From an uncultured Collinsella sp. (GTDB lineage Bacteria; Actinomycetota; Coriobacteriia; Coriobacteriales; Coriobacteriaceae), in the NCBI GenBank assembly GCA_900548075.1, contig URJD01000002.1:1-32257 (forward strand): DNA of 32,257 bases, written 5' to 3'. Below, in pieces: positions 22,823 through 29,286 of this stretch. Position 1 is the stretch's first letter, and each line of letters begins with the position of its first letter. The position numbers were made by a program, and so were the translations under genes. Under the pieces are notes generated by a model. It saw only the letters and a list, made by a program, of their open reading frames with translations, was not told where the DNA came from and ran no database searches.

Positions 22823-23914
22823 ATGGATACCCTCAACGATCTAGATGAGCGCGTCGACGCCTTCGTCGGCACCAGCTCCTTCGACACGCCTGCCGCGGCA
22901 AACGACCAAGCTCCCATCGATGTGCCCGCCGAGGTTCACGAGGACATCGTCGCCTCGGTCGATTTCTCCGAGGTCGAGCTCGCAGACGAGTTCACCGAGC
23001 CCCAGGTAGCCGTGACCCCCAACGGACTGCTCCCCATGGAGCCGCTGCCCATCGACGGGCGTCTGCGCAAGGCGGCCCTTCGCATGCCCGACGAGATCGA
23101 GGAGGCCAGCGGTTTTACGCTCTTCGGCCGACGCATCAAGTCGCTCATTTACACCACCGATGTCGCGGTTATCCGCAACTCCAATGCCGATGCTGTCTTT
23201 GCCGTTTACCCCTTCACGCCGCAGCCGGCCATTACGCAGGCGCTGCTGACCGTCGCCGAGTGCCCGGTCTTTGTAGGTGTGGGCGGCGGAACTACGACCG
23301 GTAAGCGCTCCGTGCAGATGGCAGCCGTCTCCGAGATGCAGGGCGCGGCGGGCTGCGTGGTCAACTCCCCCGCCACTGCCGAGATGGTCGAGCACATCAC
23401 CAACATCGCCGACATCCCCGTCATCGCCACGGTCGTACGTTGCGACGATGATGCGCATGCCAAAGTGCGCGCCGGAGCCAAGATTCTCAACATCGCCGCC
23501 GGCAAAAACACACCCCAGGTCCTGCGTGAACTGCGCGAGCACTATCCCAACCTGCCGCTCATCGCGCCGGGCGGCAAGACGCCCGAGAGCATCCGTGAGA
23601 CCATCGCCGCCGGCGCCAACGCTATCATCTGGACGCCGCCTTCGGCCCAACAGTTACAGACCGACATGATGCAGCGTTATCGCAAGATGAAGGAAGACGC
23701 CACACCTGTCATCTCGCGCGACGATGTGCCCATTATCGACCAGGTCGCCGCCGCCGAGGTCAGCCAGGTCGAGAACATGAATCCCGACGTGCCGATTCCC
23801 GACGAAGTCATCGAGCGCGTCGCTTCGATCCACGAGCGCGTCGAGGAGCATCGCGCCAACCGCGGCCTCAAGCCGTCACTGCACGGCTTTTTCTTCCGCG
23901 GAAAGAAACGCTAA
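22823..23914 (+). CDS. TIM-barrel protein of unknown specificity, KDPG-aldolase-like
   Basis: A 363-residue protein with an acidic N-terminal extension of about 85 residues and a 25-residue basic end. The central 100-300 region looks like a beta/alpha barrel: A-V-F-A-V-Y-P-F-T-P-Q-P, P-V-F-V-G-V-G-G-G-T-T-T-G-K, V-V-N-S-P-A-T, P-V-I-A-T-V-V, A-G-A-K-I-L-N-I-A-A-G, L-P-L-I-A-P-G-G-K-T and A-N-A-I-I-W-T-P-P-S alternate at strand spacing, as in KDPG aldolases and related phosphate-binding barrels. G-G-K-T-P-E-S-I could bind phosphate. I cannot name the substrate, and a generic hydrolase or aldolase are both possible. The ATG at 22823 has no strong ribosome site; a TAGAAT -10-like box is 11 bases before it, suggesting a leaderless mRNA. 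A terminator follows. Nothing else is seen in 22632-22822. Confidence 0.6.
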   Translation: MDTLNDLDERVDAFVGTSSFDTPAAANDQAPIDVPAEVHEDIVASVDFSEVELADEFTEPQVAVTPNGLLPMEPLPIDGRLRKAALRMPDEIEEASGFTLFGRRIKSLIYTTDVAVIRNSNADAVFAVYPFTPQPAITQALLTVAECPVFVGVGGGTTTGKRSVQMAAVSEMQGAAGCVVNSPATAEMVEHITNIADIPVIATVVRCDDDAHAKVRAGAKILNIAAGKNTPQVLRELREHYPNLPLIAPGGKTPESIRETIAAGANAIIWTPPSAQQLQTDMMQRYRKMKEDATPVISRDDVPIIDQVAAAEVSQVENMNPDVPIPDEVIERVASIHERVEEHRANRGLKPSLHGFFFRGKKR

Positions 23915-23926
23915 CCGCAACAGCAA

Positions 23927-23964
23927 GGCCCGCCCCACAAACGTGAGGCGGGCCGTTTTCGTTT
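23927..23964 (+). terminator. Rho-independent terminator of the TIM-barrel gene
   Basis: GGCCCGCC pairs with GGCGGGCC (stem extends to 12 bp with one mismatch), followed by GTTTTCGTTT. It lies 12 bases after the stop codon. Confidence 0.8.
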
Positions 23965-23995
23965 GAGCAATCACGCAGCGACGTGATGGGGCAAG

Positions 23996-24886
23996 TTAAT
24001 CCACGCGCTTGTCGCCCATAAAGAAGAGCGCCACCGTACCAGGTCCGGTATGCGAGCCAATCAGAGTACCGATGTCATTGATCTCAATCTTGCCTTTAAG
24101 CTGCGGAACCTGTTCCTCAATCAGCGCCGCAACTGCCTCGGCATCCTCGCGGCACGCCGAGTGCGACATGATGCACTTACCCGAATAATCCACACCGTCC
24201 TGCACGTGTGCCATCATGGTCTTGGCCATCTCGGAAATCGCGCGCTTCTTAGTGCGAATCTTCTCACGTGGCGACAGCTTGCCATCGCAATCGACCGTCA
24301 TAAGCGGGCAAATCTTAAGCGCCGTGCCGATGATCGCGCTCGCAGCCGAAATGCGACCGCCTCGTAGGTAGCTCGACAGATCGGTCGAGAAGAACCAGTG
24401 GTGCAGGTTGAGTTTGTGCTCCTCGATCCAGGCAGCCGTCTCGTCGAGTGAAGCCCCGCTATCGCGCACGTCGGCGGCATATTCCAGCAACAGGCCAAAG
24501 CCCGAAGACGCCGCCAGCGAATCGATGACGCGCACCTTGCCGCCCTGGGGATAGCGATCCGCGAGCATCTGCGCCGCAACGCAGGCCGATCCATACGTGC
24601 CCGAAATACCCGACGACAACGCCAGGTGCAGCACGTCTTTACCCTCGGCAGCAAACGGCTCCCAAAACTCCTCGTACTCACCCACGCTCACCTGAGACGT
24701 CTTGGGCATGGCGCCCGCGGCAATCTGGGCAAAAAACTTGTCCGGCGTAATCGACTGATACAGATCGTCCGTATGGACAACATCGTCGATCTCGTAATGA
24801 AAACACACGACAGGGATATTGCGCGACGCAAAGAACTCACGGGTTCGGTCGGCGGCGGATTCACAGGTCAGGACAAAATCACTCAT
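23996..24886 (-). CDS. DegV family protein (fatty-acid binding), copy 2
   Basis: Like FakB, it probably binds a fatty acid for phosphorylation by a fatty-acid kinase. It carries the canonical ligand-loop motifs better than copy 1: L-T-C-E-S-A-A-D near the start, P-K-T-S-Q-V-S, S-S-G-I-S-G-T-Y, L-R-G-G-R-I-S and G-S-H-T-G-P-G-T-V-A-L-F-F. Length is 296 residues. Two in-frame ATGs lie 18 bases apart; I choose 24886 because TAAGGAG, inside the longer reading, sits 6 bases before it. Possible -10 box GATAAT lies about 30 bases upstream. The gene is divergent from fbp and read toward the terminator at 23927-23964. No fakA is in the window. Confidence 0.9.
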   Translation of the reverse strand: MSDFVLTCESAADRTREFFASRNIPVVCFHYEIDDVVHTDDLYQSITPDKFFAQIAAGAMPKTSQVSVGEYEEFWEPFAAEGKDVLHLALSSGISGTYGSACVAAQMLADRYPQGGKVRVIDSLAASSGFGLLLEYAADVRDSGASLDETAAWIEEHKLNLHHWFFSTDLSSYLRGGRISAASAIIGTALKICPLMTVDCDGKLSPREKIRTKKRAISEMAKTMMAHVQDGVDYSGKCIMSHSACREDAEAVAALIEEQVPQLKGKIEINDIGTLIGSHTGPGTVALFFMGDKRVD

Positions 24887-25149
24887 ATGAGGCTCCTTAC
24901 TCATTGCTGCGCAAATTATCGCACAGTGAGCCTACATACGGTACATATGTCCACTATTTACCAAATCGAACCAAAAATAGCGAACATCTTTACCACCATC
25001 GTCTCCACCGACCCCACGCATAAATATCTGAGAAAACACCCTCTGTCGTCTCCACTCAACCGCCATATCTACCTCAACTAAATCGATTTACCAAACCGTT
25101 CAGCCGACAATTCAGCCGCTGGCGCAAAATCGAAACAAAAGCGGCGCAT

Positions 25150-25179
25150 ACTGATAAACGTTTGACGCTGTTTATCAGT
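25150..25179 (+). promoter_or_regulatory. Perfect inverted repeat just upstream of fbp (operator or attenuator candidate)
   Basis: ACTGATAAAC (25150-25159) and GTTTATCAGT (25170-25179) are perfect 10-bp inverted arms with a 10-base spacer containing TTGACG. The 3' arm is followed by TTTT and the fbp ribosome site is about 16 bases further on. It could be a repressor site or a weak attenuator hairpin. The remaining gene-free stretch 24887-25149 holds only candidate degV2 promoter sequence; no other feature is seen. Confidence 0.5.
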
Positions 25180-25206
25180 TTTACCAGCCCCATCGGAAGG
25201 TGTTTC

Positions 25207-27123
25207 ATGGTCGCATTCGATCGCAACCCGCAAGACTTCAAGTATCTGCGCCTGCTGTCGAGACAGTTCCCCACCGAACAATCCGCGTTTACCGAAATTA
25301 TCAACCTCTCGGCCATCCTCAACCTACCCAAGGGCACCGAGCATTTTATGAGCGACGTGCACGGCGAGTACGAGGCCTTTATGCACATCCTCAATAACTG
25401 CTCGGGCGTCGTGCGCGAACATGTCGACGAGATCTTTGGCGACACGCTCTCCTTTGACGAAAAGGGCGAGCTGTGCACGCTCATCTACTACCCGCGCGAG
25501 AAAATCGAGCTGGTCCGCAGCCAGCGCGAGGACTCGCCAACCTGGTACAAGACGATGCTTGACCAGCTCATCATGGTCGCTCGTTCGCTTTCAAGCCGCT
25601 ACACGCGCTCCAAGGTGCGCAAGGCCATCCCGCGCGACTACGCCTATATCATCGACGAGCTGTTGCACACGCACCCGGACGAGAACAACTATCGCGTGCG
25701 CTATCACGAGCGCATCGTGGAGTCCATCCTGGAGACCGCCAGCGCCGACGACTTTATCGAGTCGCTCGCCTCGCTCATCAAGCGCCTGGCCGTCGACCAC
25801 CTGCACCTGGTGGGCGACATCTTCGACCGCGGCGGCGGCGCGGCCAAGATTATGGACCGTCTGCTCACCTACCATTCACTCGACATCCAGTGGGGCAACC
25901 ACGACCTGCTGTGGATGGGCGCTGCGGCCGGTGAGCCCGCCTGCATCGCCACGGTGTTGCGCAACAACCTACGCTACGACAACTACGAGATCCTGGAGAA
26001 CGACTACGGCATCTCGCTGCGTGAGCTTGTCGCCTTTGCCGATGCCACCTACACCGCCGGTGAGTCCATCACCCCGCTGATCAAGGCCATCAACGTGCTG
26101 CTCTTTAAGCTCGAGGGCCAGATTATCCAGCGCCACCCCGAGTTCGATATGACCGACCGCCTGTTACTCGACAAGATCGACCACGACACCGGCACGGTCA
26201 CGCTCGCCGACGGCAGCGTGTGGCCGCTCACGACCAACGACTTCCCCACCGTCGACCCGGCGGACCCCTACACGCTCACGTCTCAGGAGCAGCACATCAT
26301 CGACAAGCTCGTGTCCGAGTTTGTCACCGCCGATCACCTGCATCGCCATATCGATTTCCTCTACACCCACGGCTCGATGTACAAGGTCGCCAACGGCAAC
26401 CTGCTCTTCCACGGCTGCGTTCCACTCAACGAAGACGGCACCTTCAGCAGTATGAACTGCCTGGGCACCTGGCACGCTGGCCGCGATTATCTCGATTTTT
26501 GCGACCACATCGCCCGCCGCGCGTGGCGCGTGGGCGACCGCGATGCCCTCGACTGGATGTGGTACCTGTGGATTGGCTTCAATTCACCCGCCAGCGGACG
26601 CCTGGTGCGTACCTTTGAGCGCGCCTATATCGCCGATAAGAGCACCTGGGTCGAGCCGATGGACCCGTACTTTACGCTTACCAAGTCGCCCTCGGTCTGC
26701 GATGATATCATGCGCGAGTTTGGCGTCGCGGCCATGGCATGCTCGCCGACCGGCCACATCATCAACGGCCACACGCCCGTTAAAACCACCAAGGGTGAGC
26801 AGCCCATCCGCGCCGAGGGCAAGCTACTGGTCATCGATGGCGGCTTCTGCCGCGCTTACCATCCCAAGACGGGCATCGCCGGCTATACGCTCATCTCGAG
26901 CTCGCGCGGCTGCCGCCTCAAGTCGCACCGGGCCTTTACGACGGTTGCCGAGGCACTCACGCGCAACGTGGACATCGAGAGCGAGACCAACCGTTTTGAC
27001 CAAGCAGACCGTCGCCGCATGGTGAGCGACACCGATACTGGCGCCAAGATTCGCAGCCAGATCCAGGACCTGCGCCAGCTGCTCGATGCATATAGAAACG
27101 GTGCTATCGAGGAGCGCGCCTAG
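25207..27123 (+). CDS. fbp: Fructose-1,6-bisphosphatase class III
   Basis: This cytoplasmic enzyme removes the 1-phosphate of fructose-1,6-bisphosphate, the key gluconeogenic step. It belongs to the Firmicutes-type class III family built on a calcineurin-like metallophosphoesterase fold: D-V-H-G-E-Y-E-A-F near residue 44 (GDxHG-like), L-V-G-D-I-F-D-R-G-G (metal aspartates), W-G-N-H-D-L-L-W-M-G (N-H-D), F-L-Y-T-H-G-S-M-Y, H-I-I-N-G-H-T-P-V with the late histidine, and V-I-D-G-G-F-C-R-A-Y. The 638 residues match the family's 640-670. The ATG at 25207 follows GGAAGG; the frame opens earlier but without a ribosome site. It is followed by two gtrA-like genes on the same strand. A perfect inverted repeat overlaps its leader, so transcription is probably regulated. 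Confidence 0.95.
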   Translation: MVAFDRNPQDFKYLRLLSRQFPTEQSAFTEIINLSAILNLPKGTEHFMSDVHGEYEAFMHILNNCSGVVREHVDEIFGDTLSFDEKGELCTLIYYPREKIELVRSQREDSPTWYKTMLDQLIMVARSLSSRYTRSKVRKAIPRDYAYIIDELLHTHPDENNYRVRYHERIVESILETASADDFIESLASLIKRLAVDHLHLVGDIFDRGGGAAKIMDRLLTYHSLDIQWGNHDLLWMGAAAGEPACIATVLRNNLRYDNYEILENDYGISLRELVAFADATYTAGESITPLIKAINVLLFKLEGQIIQRHPEFDMTDRLLLDKIDHDTGTVTLADGSVWPLTTNDFPTVDPADPYTLTSQEQHIIDKLVSEFVTADHLHRHIDFLYTHGSMYKVANGNLLFHGCVPLNEDGTFSSMNCLGTWHAGRDYLDFCDHIARRAWRVGDRDALDWMWYLWIGFNSPASGRLVRTFERAYIADKSTWVEPMDPYFTLTKSPSVCDDIMREFGVAAMACSPTGHIINGHTPVKTTKGEQPIRAEGKLLVIDGGFCRAYHPKTGIAGYTLISSSRGCRLKSHRAFTTVAEALTRNVDIESETNRFDQADRRRMVSDTDTGAKIRSQIQDLRQLLDAYRNGAIEERA

Positions 27124-27201
27124 CACCACCCGCGGGGATTGGCTAAACTTGCTAAGTTTGTCATCCCCGCGGCGCTTCGGCGCCAGCTTAAGGCAGGTAC
27201 C

Positions 27202-27597
27202 ATGCAAAAGCTCCTTGCGCAGATTATGAAATATGGCGTCGTCGGTGTCATTGCCACGGTTATCGACTTTGGCATTATGAATCTGCTCCACTACGGTCTG
27301 GGCCTCAACATCCTAATCGCCAACACCAGCGGCTTTATCATCTCACTCATCTTTAACTACCTCGCAAGCATGAAATACGTGTTTGCGCACAAGGAAGGCA
27401 TGAGCCGCCGCCGCGAGTTCATCATCTTTGTCGTGCTGTCCGTGATCGGTTTGGTGCTCAACGATGGCATCGTGCTGGCGCTCAACGCCGGCCTGGGACT
27501 CGAGGCCAATATCGCCAAGATCTGTGCCACCGCGCTTGTCATGGTCTACAACTTTGTGACCCGAAAAATCTTCCTGGAGGGCGACGAGACAAAATAG
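27202..27597 (+). CDS. GtrA-like membrane protein, copy 1
   Basis: GtrA-family proteins have four transmembrane helices and move lipid-linked sugars or help polyprenyl-phosphate glycosylation. The 131-residue protein shows helices beginning at about M-K-Y-G-V-V-G-V-I-A-T-V-I-D-F-G, then I-L-I-A-N-T-S-G-F-I-I-S-L-I-F-N-Y, and ends in a basic tail V-T-R-K-I-F-L-E-G. The conserved N-Y-x-x-S-x-K-Y-V-F loop is N-Y-L-A-S-M-K-Y-V-F. The start at 27202 has AAGGCAGG; a TTG at 27139 would extend the protein by 21 basic residues, less likely. It is 78 bases downstream of fbp and followed by a possible hairpin. Confidence 0.82.
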   Translation: MQKLLAQIMKYGVVGVIATVIDFGIMNLLHYGLGLNILIANTSGFIISLIFNYLASMKYVFAHKEGMSRRREFIIFVVLSVIGLVLNDGIVLALNAGLGLEANIAKICATALVMVYNFVTRKIFLEGDETK

Positions 27598-27623
27598 CTC
27601 GAAACCCCTGTAGCATTACGGCG

Positions 27624-27663
27624 CCCACGGACGACGCGCACTCAGCGCAGTATCGTCCGTGGG
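27624..27663. terminator. Candidate terminator hairpin after gtrA copy 1
   Basis: CCCACGGACGA and TCGTCCGTGGG form a perfect 11-bp stem with an 18-base loop. It follows the stop codon by 26 bases, but no T tract comes after it, so Rho-independent action is doubtful. Confidence 0.45.
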
Positions 27664-27680
27664 TGTCGCTCGTTTACGGG

Positions 27681-27719
27681 CAAATTTTCAACGTTTGCGG
27701 ATTAGCTCTTGAAAATTTG
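27681..27719 (+). promoter_or_regulatory. Perfect 11-bp AT-rich inverted repeat upstream of gtrA copy 2
   Basis: CAAATTTTCAA (27681-27691) and TTGAAAATTTG (27709-27719) flank a 17-base spacer. The right arm contains TTGAAA, a possible -35 hexamer, with TATAGT 14 bases on (spacing too short); another pair TTGGCA (27737-27742) and TGTAAA (27761-27766) has an 18-base spacing. The palindrome could bind a regulator. The remainder of 27598-27816 holds no gene. Confidence 0.35.
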
Positions 27720-27816
27720 GCGAGTTCATATAGTTCTTGGCAAAGACCTTACGTTTCCCTTGTAAAAGCTCTAAAGTATCCTCTGCTCGATTCATCAACG
27801 CATTGGATGTGATTAC

Positions 27817-28224
27817 GTGCGCAAGGCGCTGGCACAACCTCATACCAAGCAGTTCCTCAAGTTTGCCGTCGTGGGTCTTATCTCCTTTGGCATCGACTGG
27901 GGCATGCTCATTGCGCTCGTCGAGCTGTTCCACCTCGACTTTTTGATGAGCACCACGGTTTCGTTTATCACGTCCGTCGTGGTCAACTACTGGCTCAGCA
28001 TGAAGTACGTGTTCGACCACCGCGAAGGCATGAGCCGCAAGCGCGAGTTCACGATCTTCACCATCCTGTCGGTGATCGGCCTGGGCCTCAACGACCTGTA
28101 CATGTTTGTGGGCGTCACGTTTTTGAGCATCGGCTACCAGGCCATGAAGGCCATCGCCACATTCCTCGTCACCTGGTACAACTACTTCAGCCGCCGCTTC
28201 TTCCTCGAGGGCGCACGGTCGTAG
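27817..28224 (+). CDS. GtrA-like membrane protein, copy 2
   Basis: A 135-residue paralogue of the previous gene: K-F-A-V-V-G-L-I-S-F-G-I-D-W-G (first helix), the loop N-Y-W-L-S-M-K-Y-V-F-D-H-R-E-G-M-S-R-K-R-E-F, almost the same as in copy 1 (H-K-E-G-M-S-R-R-R-E-F), and a C-terminal Y-N-Y-F-S-R-R-F-F-L-E-G. It starts at GTG 27817; no strong ribosome site is visible, and no better in-frame start exists upstream. A textbook terminator follows. The two proteins probably pair or serve related lipid-sugar transport steps; there is no glycosyltransferase next to them. Confidence 0.8.
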   Translation: MRKALAQPHTKQFLKFAVVGLISFGIDWGMLIALVELFHLDFLMSTTVSFITSVVVNYWLSMKYVFDHREGMSRKREFTIFTILSVIGLGLNDLYMFVGVTFLSIGYQAMKAIATFLVTWYNYFSRRFFLEGARS

Positions 28225-28250
28225 TCGATTCACTATTTGCTTGAATGTAT

Positions 28251-28284
28251 AACCGGTTGGAATTCCCGTTCCAACCGGTTTTTT
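28251..28284 (+). terminator. Rho-independent terminator of gtrA copy 2
   Basis: AACCGGTTGGAA and TTCCAACCGGTT form a perfect 12-bp stem with a TTCCCG loop and a following TTTT run, 26 bases after the stop codon. Confidence 0.92.
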
Positions 28285-28323
28285 GTTTGCCGAGAGACCC
28301 GGCGATCCAGTCCCATTCGCATG

Positions 28324-28361
28324 AAAAACGGGCGGCTCGGATGTTGGTCCGAACCGCCCGT
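28324..28361 (-). terminator. Rho-independent terminator of the DUF4430 gene pair
   Basis: On the minus strand, 14-base arms ACGGGCGGTTCGGA and TCCGAGCCGCCCGT (one mismatch) close a 6-base loop and run into TTTTT at 28328-28324. It lies 22 bases after the stop codon at 28384. Confidence 0.85.
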
Positions 28362-28383
28362 CTGGCGCGCTATGTCGAGGCCT

Positions 28384-29286
28384 CTAGTCTGTAACGTAAT
28401 ACCAGACTACGTTGTCGCCGTTTGAGAGAACGTAGTTACTACAGGCCGTCATGGGCGTTGTGCCGTTGACGGAATACATCCAGCCGCTCGTGCCGCCGTA
28501 CTGTTTCTCGGCCAAACCACCAATCGCAGAAACATACGTGCCGTACGATGAGCCGTGTGCGTTGACAGAAAGGCCCAGCGCGCACAGGGCATCGTAGACG
28601 GTAGCACCTTCGTTAAAGGTAAAGGTGCCACCAGAGGACACAGGATTGTCCACAGCGCTCGATGTGACCGAAACCGTCACCGTAACGTAGTTGGACTCCT
28701 GTGAGCCGCTCTGGCCGCCCGAGGAGGCGTTTCCACCATTAGAGGATGATGCTCCATCAGACGACTGGCCACCGCCCGAAGAAGCACCGCCAGACGCATT
28801 GGAAGTATCACTGGCTCCCGTATTTTGGGCAGCGGATTTATCGCCAGACTTCTTGCCGCCCCGGTCCTCGGACTTCTTGCTATCCGAGTTTTTGTCCGAT
28901 TCCTTGTTTGAAGACTCGGAATCGTCCTTGTCGTCGTTCGAACCCTTGGACTCATCTTTTGCGTCATTCGATGACTTGGAATCCTTGGAACTGGCCTCGC
29001 CCGAAGTCGTAGTCGAGCCAGACGCCTTGGTGTCCTTGGTGACGACGCTCTCCCCCGTCACGGTCTGAATGATCCAGTCGATGGACCAGGCACCGCTTGT
29101 GGAAGGATGGACGAAACCCAGCGAGACGACGATCAGAATGGTGCATGCAGCAGTCAGAACGCCGAGGAGCGCCTTGCGACGAGAGGTGGACGCCGCCGAA
29201 GCGGCGCCCTTTTGCTTTGGATCATCGAGCTGGATAAACGAGGAGTCGGGCTGTTGCCCGCTGGTCTCCTTGGGCTTATCGGGCAT
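28384..29286 (-). CDS. Membrane-anchored DUF4430-domain protein with a Lys/Asp/Ser-rich linker
   Basis: A 300-residue protein: cytoplasmic N-terminus of 38 residues, one transmembrane segment at about 39-58 (L-L-G-V-L-T-A-A-C-T-I-L-I-V-V-S-L-G-F), then a low-complexity outside linker of about 120 residues rich in Ser, Asp, Lys and then Gly/Ser/Asn, and a C-terminal DUF4430 domain. The domain shows T-V-Y-D-A-L-C-A-L-G, Y-G-G-T-S-G-W-M-Y-S-V-N-G and S-N-G-D-N-V-V-W-Y-Y, matching the three repeats in the upstream gene. DUF4430 folds resemble the C-terminal domain of cobalamin-binding transcobalamin, but ligand binding here is unproven. The start at 29286 follows AAGGGTG at 7 bases and overlaps the upstream gene by 11 bases, so the two are translated together. 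Confidence 0.85.
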   Translation of the reverse strand: MPDKPKETSGQQPDSSFIQLDDPKQKGAASAASTSRRKALLGVLTAACTILIVVSLGFVHPSTSGAWSIDWIIQTVTGESVVTKDTKASGSTTTSGEASSKDSKSSNDAKDESKGSNDDKDDSESSNKESDKNSDSKKSEDRGGKKSGDKSAAQNTGASDTSNASGGASSGGGQSSDGASSSNGGNASSGGQSGSQESNYVTVTVSVTSSAVDNPVSSGGTFTFNEGATVYDALCALGLSVNAHGSSYGTYVSAIGGLAEKQYGGTSGWMYSVNGTTPMTACSNYVLSNGDNVVWYYVTD

